Part shown: one piece after another, positions 1 through 6,777 of the stretch
Position numbering within the stretch: the first letter of the stretch is position 1
Layout: each line of letters begins with the position of its first letter
From: a bacterium
GTDB lineage: Bacteria > Planctomycetota > UBA11346
NCBI GenBank assembly: GCA_020049615.1
Contig: JAIFKN010000265.1
Location: 1 to 9,737, forward strand
DNA: 9,737 nt
Reading direction: 5' to 3'
The notes under the pieces: model-generated
Told to the model about the DNA's origin: nothing
What the model saw: the letters and a program-made list of their open reading frames with translations, nothing else
Database searches by the model: none
Program-made: the position numbers and the translations under genes

Positions 1-788
1 CCCGCGCCGCCTACGCCTGGGCCCAGGCCCATCCCACCCCGGGCATCGACAAGGCCTACTACGGGATGCACGTCGCGCCGTCGCGGGCCTATGCCGCGGC
101 CCAGCTGCTGCGCACCACCGGCGAGCGCTCCTTCGACGCCGACTTCCAGGCCGAGGCGGTGTGGTCGCGCAAGGAGGACGCCGATGTCGAGGACTACGGC
201 CGCTACAACATGGCCGATGCCGCCCAGGCCTACGCCCTGTGCCCGGACGGCCTCGCCGACGAGACCATGCGGGGGCGCGTGCGACGCGCCATCATCGCCA
301 AGGCCGACGCCTTCATCCGCTACTGCACCCCGCAGGCCTACGCCTTCGTCCGCCACCCCTGGGCCCCGATCACCTGGGGTACCGGCGCGTACCACAACTG
401 GCTCGGCCAGGTGCATGTCGCCTACCGCCTCACCGGCGATGCCGCCTACCTCGCCTGGATGGTGCGCACCAGCGACAACGCGCTGGGCGCGAACCCGCTC
501 AACCTCAGCTGGATCACCGGCCTGGGCTCGCGCACCATCCGCGCCCCCCTGCACAGCAGCCTCTACGGCGCGACGGGCCGCGCCGCCCCCGGCCTGCAAT
601 GCCAGGGTCCCAACCAGCGCGGCGACGGCTACCGTATCCTCGAGACCTTCTTCCCCAAGGTCCGCGACGGCTTCGCCGTGCTCTACACCTACGCCGACGT
701 GCGCTTCAACGTGGTGATGAACGAGGGCACGACGCCGAACATGGTCAACAGCCTGGCCGCCTTCGGCCTGCTGCTGCCCGACCGCTGA
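1..788 (+). CDS. GH9 family glycoside hydrolase (cellulase-like), C-terminal part, 5' end outside window
   Basis: Only the last 261 codons are present; the reading frame starts at base 3 and is open from the window edge, so the real start lies upstream. The visible part is the second half of a GH9 (alpha/alpha)6 barrel, a family of inverting enzymes that mostly cut beta-1,4-glucans. Visible family marks are AAYAWA near the left edge, a YHNWLGQ segment (residues about 130-136 of the visible part), NALGANPLNLSW (from about residue 159), and a C-terminal MNEGTTPNMVNSLAA in which Glu 241 (codon 723-725) fits the catalytic general acid of the canonical Asn-Glu motif. Where many GH9 enzymes have a PHHR-like motif this one reads RAPLHSS. 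The catalytic Asp pair would be upstream and cannot be seen, nor can a signal peptide. It ends TGA at 786-788, directly abutting the stop of the opposite-strand gene. Substrate unknown. Confidence 0.88.
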   Translation, partial: RAAYAWAQAHPTPGIDKAYYGMHVAPSRAYAAAQLLRTTGERSFDADFQAEAVWSRKEDADVEDYGRYNMADAAQAYALCPDGLADETMRGRVRRAIIAKADAFIRYCTPQAYAFVRHPWAPITWGTGAYHNWLGQVHVAYRLTGDAAYLAWMVRTSDNALGANPLNLSWITGLGSRTIRAPLHSSLYGATGRAAPGLQCQGPNQRGDGYRILETFFPKVRDGFAVLYTYADVRFNVVMNEGTTPNMVNSLAAFGLLLPDR

Positions 789-2993
789 TCAGACGACGGG
801 CTCCAGCCGCCAGAGGTGGCAGGTCAGCGGCGAGGTGCGCAGTTCGACCGCCTGCGTGGCGGTTTCGGCGACCCAGCGGCCCTCCCACAGGTCCCACACC
901 CGGGCGGGCCGGCGCAGCCGCACCGTCCGCACGGGGGCCGCTCCGGCGTAGAGACCGAGGAAGCGGTCGTTGGCGTAGACCAGGTCGCCGGGCGGGGCGT
1001 AGGCGTGCGCGCCGCATGCCGCGGCGAAGGCCGCCAGCTGGGTCTCGGGCAGAAGCGGGCCAGCGTTGAACAGGCTGGGGAAGCCCAGGCGGTCCGTGCG
1101 GACCAGCGCCGCCTCGCCGCCATCGTCCCACACCGCCAGGGTGCGGTCGCCCGGGCCAGGCGCCAGGGCCAGCCGCGGCGCGGTGGCGAAGGCCGCCGCC
1201 GGCGGATAGCCGCGCATCAGCGGTTCGTACTCGGCGCGCAAGGTGCCGGTGCCGTAGCACGGGCCGTCCCGGCCGACCACGCGGCAGGTCCAGTCGCCCG
1301 CCGCCGGCGCGGTCCAGCGGGCCGACACGCCGGTGAGCCCGGCCACGGCGTCCAACCCGTCCTGCGCCCCCGGCCACAGCGTCCACAAGGCGCCGCAGTC
1401 CGTGGCCCGCAGACGCGCATGGATCCGTGCACGGCGTGCGGAGTCGCAACGGAACAGGTTGACGAAGCTGGCGAGCTTCGCCGCCGGCCAGTCCCGGGCG
1501 AGGAAGTCGTCCAGGGTGGTCTGCGTCCACGGCGCACCCGAGCGCAGCAGATGCCACTGCTTCTGCACCGGGAAGAGCGGGACCGCCAGCGCCGTGCCCG
1601 GCGTGGTCCAGCGCAGGCTCTCCTCGTCCACGATCAGCAACTGCTCGGCCAGCGGTCGGCGCCGCAGGCCGGGCTCGGCGCGCGCGATGGCCTGCAGCCG
1701 CGCCAACGCGTCGGCCAGCTCGGGCCGGGCGAAGGCGCCGCCGAAGAGGTCGACCCAGGACTGCTCCTGGCCGCTGCCCAGGGCGGCGGCGAAGTCGCGT
1801 TTCATCAGCTCCACCGCCTCGGCCGCCGTGCGCGGCACGCGGATGTAGGACTGCCAGCCGTGCCGGTCCTCGGCCACCTTGATGTCGACCGAATGGATGA
1901 AGAGCTTGCCGTGGTCGGCCGCCGCGTCGGCGGGCGCCTGCGCGCTGCTGGCCCCGCCCAGGCCGCGATTGGTGTAGTCGAGCGGACTGGCGAGGAAGTC
2001 GACGTCGGCCGACTCCAGCACGCGCTGCAGGGCGAGGTGGCCGGCGCGCGCCGGCCCGAGGACGTCCTTCTGGCTCCACCAGTAGCCGTAGAAGCCCCCG
2101 ACCAGCCGCCGGCCGGGGAGGGCGGCCTTGGCGGCGCGGCACAGGCCGAGGAAGCAATCCACCTGGGCGTCGGACTGCGCCGCGACGAGATCCGCCGCCG
2201 GGGCCTGCCGCACCGGGTCGAGCAGCGGGTGGGCGTCGGCGGCGGGCCGCTGCGCGGGTTCCGGAAGCTCGACCACGTCGAAGCCGGCGATGGGCCGCCC
2301 CCACGCCGCAGCGAGATGCTCGACCGTGCCGTAGCGGGTGCGCAGCCAGCGCCGGAACCAGTCCCGCATCGGCACGCTGTAGTCGAACAGCACCTCGTCG
2401 GTGTAGGTGCCCCAGCCGAGCCATTCGTAGGACAGGCCGCCGCAGATGTAGTAGCCGAGGAAGCGGCCCGGGAAGCGCTCCTCGAGGTGGCGCAGCAGGG
2501 CCTGCAGGGCGGCGCAGGCCTCGGTCAGCCAGACGGCGGAGGCGAAGGAGTGGACGCAGGGTGGCTGCTGGTGGTGACGGTCGAAGTTGTCGAGAGCGGG
2601 ATCCGGGCGGTCGTCCGGCGAGGCTGGACGCGGCACGGCGGGGTGCCCGCCAGGGAAGGCGCCCGGTACGCGCGGCAACGGCAGGGCCCGTTCCTGCGCA
2701 TGGAGCAGCTCCCACCACTTCGTCTCCGGCCCGTCCATCCACAGCAGCGGAAACAGGCGGACGTCGGGTCCGGCGGCGCAGAAGGCCTCCACCGCCGCGT
2801 CGGTCTCGCGGTAGTCGTACTGGCCGGGGCCGCTCCAGCCGATGGGCAGCGAGAGGCGGAAGACACGGACGCCGGCGCGCACGAACTCGGCGAGGTGCTC
2901 GCGGTAGGTGTAGGCCATGACGCCTTCGAACGGCGCGCCGTCGAGGAACAGCCGCGGCGTGCCGTCGACGGTGCGGATCGCGACCTCGTCCAT
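789..2993 (-). CDS. GH42-like clan GH-A glycoside hydrolase (beta-galactosidase-like), probably cytoplasmic
   Basis: A 734-residue protein with three apparent parts. The first 400 or so residues look like a TIM barrel. The segment at 215-232 ([16 protein letters not shown]) closely matches the GH42 'YG....LN.AWG' signature. SYEWLGWG at 188-195 puts Glu 190 where the acid/base Glu would be expected. [18 protein letters not shown] at 330-347 and [10 protein letters not shown] at 361-370 follow patterns I know from PVC-type beta-galactosidase-like proteins; the nucleophile is not certain. Residues about 445-640 resemble the GATase-like trimerisation domain of GH42, with FVNLFRCD (510-517) and GALWTLWPG (534-542). 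A small beta-rich C-terminal domain contains [15 protein letters not shown] (670-684). The N-terminus is polar with no signal peptide, so the enzyme probably acts on imported oligosaccharides. The start ATG has no Shine-Dalgarno sequence in front of it. It is divergent from the pseudopilin gene, with a palindromic site between. The exact GH family (42 or a relative) and substrate are not settled. Confidence 0.75.
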   Translation of the reverse strand: MDEVAIRTVDGTPRLFLDGAPFEGVMAYTYREHLAEFVRAGVRVFRLSLPIGWSGPGQYDYRETDAAVEAFCAAGPDVRLFPLLWMDGPETKWWELLHAQERALPLPRVPGAFPGGHPAVPRPASPDDRPDPALDNFDRHHQQPPCVHSFASAVWLTEACAALQALLRHLEERFPGRFLGYYICGGLSYEWLGWGTYTDEVLFDYSVPMRDWFRRWLRTRYGTVEHLAAAWGRPIAGFDVVELPEPAQRPAADAHPLLDPVRQAPAADLVAAQSDAQVDCFLGLCRAAKAALPGRRLVGGFYGYWWSQKDVLGPARAGHLALQRVLESADVDFLASPLDYTNRGLGGASSAQAPADAAADHGKLFIHSVDIKVAEDRHGWQSYIRVPRTAAEAVELMKRDFAAALGSGQEQSWVDLFGGAFARPELADALARLQAIARAEPGLRRRPLAEQLLIVDEESLRWTTPGTALAVPLFPVQKQWHLLRSGAPWTQTTLDDFLARDWPAAKLASFVNLFRCDSARRARIHARLRATDCGALWTLWPGAQDGLDAVAGLTGVSARWTAPAAGDWTCRVVGRDGPCYGTGTLRAEYEPLMRGYPPAAAFATAPRLALAPGPGDRTLAVWDDGGEAALVRTDRLGFPSLFNAGPLLPETQLAAFAAACGAHAYAPPGDLVYANDRFLGLYAGAAPVRTVRLRRPARVWDLWEGRWVAETATQAVELRTSPLTCHLWRLEPVV

Positions 2994-3002
2994 GCCCGGA
3001 CG

Positions 3003-3008
3003 ATGGTA
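3003..3008 (-). promoter_or_regulatory. weak -10-like hexamer for the GH42-like gene
   Basis: Reading on the minus strand the hexamer is TACCAT, matching TATAAT at four of six positions. It ends 9 nt before the ATG, so transcription from it would give a leader of only 2-3 nt, that is, a nearly leaderless mRNA, which fits the missing Shine-Dalgarno sequence. Its distance to the palindrome centre (about 47 bp) equals that of the opposite promoter. Picked by eye in short sequence, so weak evidence. Confidence 0.25.
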
Positions 3009-3048
3009 GGATCTTCATCTTCGCCAAGATGCTGGCCGGAACCAAGGT

Positions 3049-3062
3049 TGCTGAATTCAGCA
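3049..3062. promoter_or_regulatory. 14-bp perfect palindrome, candidate operator (copy A)
   Basis: The sequence TGCTGAATTCAGCA is its own reverse complement over all 14 bases; symmetry stops at the next base pair. It sits near the middle of the 135-bp gap between the divergent GH42-like and pseudopilin genes, 55 bp from the first start codon and 66 bp from the second. An AT-centred palindrome is conspicuous in this GC-rich DNA. An almost identical palindrome lies in the other divergent gap at 6694-6707. The symmetry is what a homodimeric regulator would bind; the regulator family cannot be named from the site. Confidence 0.65.
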
Positions 3063-3084
3063 GACCGCAGCCGAGCGACTGGTG

Positions 3085-3102
3085 CCAGCAGACGAATGCT
3101 GG
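3085..3102. promoter_or_regulatory. inverted repeat CCAGCA-N6-TGCTGG abutting a -10 element
   Basis: Two 6-bp arms, 3085-3090 and 3097-3102, are perfect reverse complements around a 6-nt spacer. The repeat ends at the base before the -10-like TATATT, so it fills the spacer between -10 and any -35 of the pseudopilin promoter. It reuses the TGCTG/CAGCA half-sites of the 3049-3062 palindrome but with the opposite relative orientation. Position is typical for a repressor site; function is inferred only. Confidence 0.4.
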
Positions 3103-3108
3103 TATATT
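3103..3108 (+). promoter_or_regulatory. -10-like TATATT of the pseudopilin promoter
   Basis: TATATT matches the bacterial -10 consensus at five of six positions and stands out in GC-rich surroundings. It would start transcription near 3115 and give a leader of about 14 nt. No acceptable -35 hexamer is present 16-18 bp upstream (TGGTGC at 3080-3085), which suggests activator dependence. The palindrome centred at 3055.5 would then sit at about -60. Confidence 0.45.
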
Positions 3109-3114
3109 GCACGC

Positions 3115-3120
3115 GGGGAG
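3115..3120 (+). promoter_or_regulatory. ribosome binding site of the pseudopilin gene
   Basis: GGGGAG with 8 nt to the ATG at 3129 is a good Shine-Dalgarno match. It decides for the start at 3129 over an in-frame ATG at 3096, which has no such site and overlaps the promoter. Confidence 0.6.
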
Positions 3121-3128
3121 TCAGGCGC

Positions 3129-3929
3129 ATGCACCGCTCACGACAGGCTCCGGACGCAGGCGGCTTCAGCCTCATCGAGCTGCTGGTCGTCGTCGCCATC
3201 ATCGGCGTGCTGTCGGCACTGCTGCTCCCGGGCGTGCAGATGGTCAAGACCGCGGCCCGCTCCTCGGTGTGCCAGAGCAACCTGCGGCAGATCGGCGTCG
3301 CCGTCCTGGCCTACGCCCAGGACTGGGACGGGATGCTGGTGCCGGCCCGCGGCTACGCCGTGACCAGCCAGATCTACTGGAGCCAGAATCTCGCGCCATA
3401 CGTGCGTACGGGCGAGGACGCCGATTCCGTTGCCGGGACCGCCCGCGATGCGACCTCGGTGCTCAACCGCTGCCCGGAGTGGCGGCGGCTGAGCGACGGC
3501 GTCGTGCGTCTGGCGGCCAACAGCGACCCCTCGGTCGGCTATGGGCTCACCAACGAGCCGCACCGGCCCTACGATGCCACCGCGTACAAGATCAACGCGG
3601 ACTGGAGGCCTGGCTACTCGGTGCTGGCGCCCCCGGTCCCCGGCGGCAGCGACCTGTACCGTGTCTTCAGCCTCGGCTCCATCACCAAGCAGTCGAAGCG
3701 CATCATCGCCGGCGACTACAGCCGCTACACCTTCGGGCAGCTGGTGTGGAGCATGTCGACGTTCGATGCCAACAAGGACGGACCGGCCAGCAACGGGACG
3801 CCGGGGTTCGGCACGCGGCGGCACAGTGGCCGCTCCAACTGGCTGTTCGCCGACTTGCGCGTCGCGCCACTGGCGGTGCCGCAGGTCCGCCAGAGCTACT
3901 CTGACCCGTCGCTGCTCAAGCTGGAGTGA
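3129..3929 (+). CDS. pseudopilin / prepilin-like protein, H-X9-DG class (variant motif)
   Basis: A 266-residue protein with a type III (prepilin) signal. A short basic leader ends in Gly12, then [20 protein letters not shown] forms the methylation site and hydrophobic helix, with Glu17 at the conserved +5 position after the expected cut between Gly12 and Phe13. The next segment, [19 protein letters not shown] (50-68), is typical of the large pseudopilin families of PVC bacteria and Armatimonadota. The C-terminal hallmark H-X9-D-G is present as [15 protein letters not shown]: His232 and Asp242 have the right spacing but the usual Gly is Leu. After processing by a prepilin peptidase it should sit in the inner membrane or assemble into a pseudopilus. 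No pilus assembly genes are visible nearby. It stands between glycosidase genes and shares a divergent promoter region with one, so a link to enzyme secretion or substrate attachment is plausible but inferred. Confidence 0.9.
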   Translation: MHRSRQAPDAGGFSLIELLVVVAIIGVLSALLLPGVQMVKTAARSSVCQSNLRQIGVAVLAYAQDWDGMLVPARGYAVTSQIYWSQNLAPYVRTGEDADSVAGTARDATSVLNRCPEWRRLSDGVVRLAANSDPSVGYGLTNEPHRPYDATAYKINADWRPGYSVLAPPVPGGSDLYRVFSLGSITKQSKRIIAGDYSRYTFGQLVWSMSTFDANKDGPASNGTPGFGTRRHSGRSNWLFADLRVAPLAVPQVRQSYSDPSLLKLE

Positions 3930-3946
3930 GTGGCCACCAGCGAATC

Positions 3947-3975
3947 ACGGCCTCGTCTGACTGACGCCAGGCCGT
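3947..3975 (+). terminator. strong hairpin after the pseudopilin gene, likely terminator without U-tract
   Basis: Arms 3947-3957 (ACGGCCT followed by CGTC) and 3963-3975 (GACG, two unpaired C, AGGCCGT) form an 11-bp stem with a TGACT loop and a 2-nt bulge. It begins 18 nt after the pseudopilin stop and lies in the gap between convergent genes. No run of T follows on either strand, so it is not a classical intrinsic terminator; it may act as a U-less terminator or protect mRNA 3' ends. Confidence 0.5.
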
Positions 3976-4000
3976 AGCGGCGGAAGCGCACCAGGTAGGA

Positions 4001-4016
4001 CGGTGATCGATCACCG
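4001..4016. terminator. 16-bp perfect palindrome between convergent genes, possible bidirectional terminator or binding site
   Basis: CGGTGATCGATCACCG is perfectly self-complementary over 16 bases. As RNA it gives a 6-bp stem with a UCGA loop on either strand. It lies 4 nt beyond the stop of the minus-strand GH9 gene, the right place for its terminator, but no T-run follows. A protein-binding site is the alternative. It does not share the GAATTC core of the two promoter palindromes. Confidence 0.4.
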
Positions 4017-4020
4017 CGGT

Positions 4021-6642
4021 TCACGGCAGGTGCCAGCGCCCGAAGAGGTGCGACGGATGACGCGGACCGGGGGGCGGGCCGGGAGGCTGCCAGCCGTCGG
4101 GGACGAGGATGCCGGCGGTCAGGGCCGCAGCCGCCATCGTCTCCCAGACGGTGAATTCGCACTGCGCCGTGTTCAGCTGCGAATGTTGCGACCAGCGCCG
4201 CCATACCGGGATGGTGCCTGGGTCGGCGACCGCAGGCATGCCGGGGGCGCCGTCCGCACCGGGCAGCGCAGCGCGCCAGACCTGCTCGCGCAAGGCACCG
4301 AAGAATCCGTCGGTCACCCCGTAGATGGTGAGGCCGGGAACCGGGTCGTCGATGCCGTCGTTCTCGCTGCTCCAGTGCTGGATCACCGCCGGATAGGCGC
4401 AGCCGAGTCCGGTGGTCCACGACAGGCCGAGCGGGTTGGCCCCGAGCATGGCGGCGGCATTGGCGAGGATGGCGCGCCGGAAACCCGGGTCGGGGTCGAG
4501 CGTCTCGGCGATCCACAGCGCCCGGTTGGCGTTGTACATGCAGGTCGCGCCCCAACCCATCCAGTAGTCCTTGTCCCGCTTCCACGACATGCGGTAGGGC
4601 ATGGTCTCGACCAGGCCGGCCAGCTCGCGGGCCGGCAGGACCAGGCGCTCGGCGAGGGTGCGGCCGAGCTCGGCCGGGAGGCGGGCGCGCAGCGCCGCCA
4701 GGCGTTCGGCGGGCACGCCCGGCAGACTGGCCGCGCCGGCCGCCGGCGTCGCCAGCAGCTGGACGAAGTAGCCGGAGTGGTCGCGCGTGCTCCAGGGCCA
4801 TTCATAGGGTTTGGGCGCGCGCGCCGCCAGCTCGGCGAGGCGCGCGAGATAGGCCTCGTCGCCGGTCGCCAGCCAGAGCTGCTGGCGGGCGAGCAGCTCG
4901 TACGGCTCGCTCATCGCGTCGGTCTCCTCCCAGGCGACCTCATAGGCGGCCCCGCGCCCGCGCTCGCGCTTGGCGGGGATGGCGATACGCCCCAGGCTGT
5001 TCGCCGGATCGCCGCCCCAGGCGAAGGCGCGACGCGATGCCTCCAGGTAGCGCTGGGCCAGCGCCGGCGCGGTGGCGGTGGCATGGCGGGCGTACCACGC
5101 CGCGGCTGCGGCGAAAATCAGGCTGGAGAAGCGGGTACGCCGCGAGAAGGCGTAACGGGCGGCTGGATCGTCGCCGCGGTAGTGGCTGTTCGCCTCGATC
5201 ATGCCCGACACCGCCCCGGCGGCGTCCTGGCTGGCGAGCCAGCAGCGCAGGCCGAACTCGATCTCGTCGAGCACGTCTGGCACCCCGTTGCCGCTTTCCG
5301 GGATCGCCAGCTGGCGGTCGGGAAAGGCGCCCGGACGCCGGTCGAGCAGGGCGAGCTGGTCGAAGGCGATGGTGTAATGCGCCAGGTTGCGATCCCAGTC
5401 CGCGGCGTCGTAGTAGCCGCCGACGACCTCGGGCGTCGAGCGGCTGGCGTCGAGCGTCGCACCGATGACATCGAAACGCTCGTAGCCCTTGGGGCCGCCG
5501 AGACCGCCGGCTCCGAAGGGGATGTGCAGGGACTCGTAGACCGGATCGGTGTGCAGCCGCGGCCGGGTCCAGGCGGTGCAGGCCCGCTCGAGGGCGCTGC
5601 TGCCGCGCTGCTGGAAAAACCCGCGCATGGTCGTGTACCACGCCTCGCCGTAGACGTCGTCGGCGATGCGGATCGGCCACGAGCAGCCGAACCCCTCGAC
5701 CACGAGGACGTAGCTGCCTGGCTGCGACACCGCGGAGAAGTCGGCCTCGAACAGCCGTTCACCGGTGATCAGCGGCCGCTTCGCCGGATCATCCTGCTTG
5801 TCCGGGCGCGGCGCGCAGCGGGCGGCGTCATCGCGCAGCGCGCAGACCCCGGCGGCGGACTCCCGCCCCGCCTGGTCGAGCAGGCGCCAGCGCGGCCGGT
5901 CGGGGATCGGCAGCGGGCCGACGCCAGGAATCCAGGCGCCGAGGTAGGCGACCTTGAGCGGATCGCCACTGCGGTAGCCGACCTGGTTGACCTTGATCGC
6001 CGAGGACCGCGTACGCTGGGGTTCGTAGCGGATGGCGCACGAGCGCGGCCCCGCCGGCGCCTCCAGGGCGATGCGATAGGTCCGCCCCGCCTGCATCGCC
6101 GTAGGCAGCTCGAGGTAGGTCTGGCAGCCATGCAGGATGCGCGGCGTGCCGTCGTGGTCGCCGCCCTGGCCCAGGCTGATGGGCAGTCCGGCGATGCGCA
6201 GCGGGGTGATCGGCGCGGCATAGCGGGGATCGTCCGGGCTGGACACGCGCCAGGATCCGGCCACGGCCAACGCCGTCTCGCCGGCCGCCGCGCGCGCCGC
6301 CGGCCACAGCCGGTCGCGCAGTTCGTGCATCCGCTTGCGCGCACCCCAATTCGGCTTGCCGCCCTTTTCCGAGGCCACCCACGCGTCGATCGCGGCCTGG
6401 TAGGTCCCATCGCTGAGCCGCTCGACCTCGGCGCGGATGCGCGGCGTCAGATCGATGCCGATCACCACCCAGCGGTCGGAGAGGACGTGCACGGCATCGA
6501 TGCCCTGCAGCTCCCCGGCGACCGGCGCCACCGGCAGGCCGAAGCGCACGAATGGCGGCGGCGCCTCGCCGGCGGGCAGCAGTGCGATGGCGAATAGCAG
6601 GAGGCCCAGCGGCAGGCGCGGAGCAGGCGTGCGAGAAAACAT
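4021..6642 (-). CDS. secreted GH9 family glycoside hydrolase with long N-terminal extension
   Basis: An 873-residue protein. MFSRTPAPRLPLGLLLFAIALL (1-22) followed by PAGEA is a clear signal peptide and fixes the start at this ATG; the frame stays open upstream to a GTG at 6714, but that would bury the signal peptide and the palindrome inside the gene. Residues about 30-210 are an extension I do not recognise, part helical (65-120) and part beta-like. Residues 213-330 form the Ig-like domain usual before GH9 barrels, with SSAIKVNQVGYRSGDPLKVAYLG. The catalytic barrel follows: GGYYDAADWD (408-417) carries the Asp412/Asp415 pair, then IPESGNGVPDVLDEIEFGL (447-465), then MLGANPLGLSWTTGLG (732-747). 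Glu829 in QCEFTVWE is the likely general acid, without the canonical preceding Asn. It ends in a Pro-rich tail with no dockerin or CBM. It acts outside the cytoplasm on a beta-glucan-like polymer; exact substrate unknown. There is no Shine-Dalgarno sequence before the ATG. Confidence 0.9.
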   Translation of the reverse strand: MFSRTPAPRLPLGLLLFAIALLPAGEAPPPFVRFGLPVAPVAGELQGIDAVHVLSDRWVVIGIDLTPRIRAEVERLSDGTYQAAIDAWVASEKGGKPNWGARKRMHELRDRLWPAARAAAGETALAVAGSWRVSSPDDPRYAAPITPLRIAGLPISLGQGGDHDGTPRILHGCQTYLELPTAMQAGRTYRIALEAPAGPRSCAIRYEPQRTRSSAIKVNQVGYRSGDPLKVAYLGAWIPGVGPLPIPDRPRWRLLDQAGRESAAGVCALRDDAARCAPRPDKQDDPAKRPLITGERLFEADFSAVSQPGSYVLVVEGFGCSWPIRIADDVYGEAWYTTMRGFFQQRGSSALERACTAWTRPRLHTDPVYESLHIPFGAGGLGGPKGYERFDVIGATLDASRSTPEVVGGYYDAADWDRNLAHYTIAFDQLALLDRRPGAFPDRQLAIPESGNGVPDVLDEIEFGLRCWLASQDAAGAVSGMIEANSHYRGDDPAARYAFSRRTRFSSLIFAAAAAWYARHATATAPALAQRYLEASRRAFAWGGDPANSLGRIAIPAKRERGRGAAYEVAWEETDAMSEPYELLARQQLWLATGDEAYLARLAELAARAPKPYEWPWSTRDHSGYFVQLLATPAAGAASLPGVPAERLAALRARLPAELGRTLAERLVLPARELAGLVETMPYRMSWKRDKDYWMGWGATCMYNANRALWIAETLDPDPGFRRAILANAAAMLGANPLGLSWTTGLGCAYPAVIQHWSSENDGIDDPVPGLTIYGVTDGFFGALREQVWRAALPGADGAPGMPAVADPGTIPVWRRWSQHSQLNTAQCEFTVWETMAAAALTAGILVPDGWQPPGPPPGPRHPSHLFGRWHLP

Positions 6643-6648
6643 GCCGCC

Positions 6649-6654
6649 ATGATG
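6649..6654 (-). promoter_or_regulatory. weak -10-like hexamer for the minus-strand GH9 gene
   Basis: On the minus strand it reads CATCAT, four of six matches to TATAAT, ending 6 nt before the ATG. Transcription from it would start at or next to the A of the start codon, giving a leaderless mRNA in line with the missing Shine-Dalgarno sequence. The palindrome centre is about 46 bp upstream. Low-information match chosen by eye. Confidence 0.2.
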
Positions 6655-6693
6655 GCCGGCGTCGCGCGGGCGCCACGGCCGGCACCCAGGGGG

Positions 6694-6707
6694 TGATGAA
6701 TTCATCA
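6694..6707. promoter_or_regulatory. 14-bp perfect palindrome, candidate operator (copy B)
   Basis: TGATGAATTCATCA is perfectly self-complementary over 14 bases. It equals the 3049-3062 palindrome except for the symmetric positions 3 and 12, giving the joint pattern TGMTGAATTCAKCA. It lies in the 135-bp gap between the two divergent GH9 genes, 51 bp from the minus-strand start and 70 bp from the plus-strand start. Two other GAATTC hexamers in the window (4153-4158 and 9237-9242) are inside coding sequence and extend to only 6 and 8 symmetric bases, so the 14-bp symmetry belongs to the promoter regions. Confidence 0.65.
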
Positions 6708-6741
6708 GCGACACGGATAGACCTCGGGTGCAACCACAGGC

Positions 6742-6767
6742 CTTCCGCTATGCTGCGGCAGCGGAAG
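6742..6767. promoter_or_regulatory. 8-bp inverted repeat over the -10 region of the plus-strand GH9 gene
   Basis: CTTCCGCT (6742-6749) and AGCGGAAG (6760-6767) are exact reverse complements around a 10-nt spacer. The spacer region contains the -10-like TATGCT (6749-6754, four of six matches), and the right arm touches the Shine-Dalgarno sequence. As DNA this is placed like a repressor site; if the transcript starts further upstream, it would be a hairpin next to the ribosome binding site. No convincing -35 hexamer is present. From this -10 the start point would be near 6761, putting the 6694-6707 palindrome at about -60. Confidence 0.4.
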
Positions 6768-6772
6768 AGGAG
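6767..6772 (+). promoter_or_regulatory. ribosome binding site of the plus-strand GH9 gene
   Basis: GAGGAG with 5 nt to the ATG at 6778 is a strong Shine-Dalgarno match and supports that start. The signal peptide begins directly at this Met. Confidence 0.65.
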
Positions 6773-6777
6773 ACCAC

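Noticed and set aside
745..3045. Long minus-strand open frame overlapping the GH42-like gene in another phase
   Set aside because: Arg/Ala/Gly/Pro-rich translation typical of off-frame GC-rich DNA; the 789-2993 frame carries recognisable glycosidase motifs.
816..3128. In-frame open extension of the pseudopilin frame far upstream on the plus strand
   Set aside because: It runs antisense through the whole GH42-like gene, reads as low-complexity Arg/Gly/Ala-rich protein, and the prepilin leader plus the GGGGAG site fix the start at 3129.
3096..3128. Earlier in-frame ATG for the pseudopilin
   Set aside because: It overlaps the -10-like TATATT and inverted repeat, has no Shine-Dalgarno site, and would lengthen an already normal prepilin leader.
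4153..4158. GAATTC hexamer inside the minus-strand GH9 gene as a third operator
   Set aside because: Symmetry does not extend beyond the 6-bp core and it encodes the Glu-Phe of the probable catalytic segment.
4003..6597. 864-codon plus-strand open frame opposite the minus-strand GH9 gene
   Set aside because: Antisense shadow: stop codons are rare in GC-rich DNA, and the translation has no domain-like pattern while the other strand is a clear GH9 enzyme.
6643..6714. Upstream GTG start for the minus-strand GH9 gene (24 extra residues)
   Set aside because: It would put the signal peptide inside the protein and the 14-bp palindrome inside coding sequence; the hydrophobic signal begins right after the Met at 6642.
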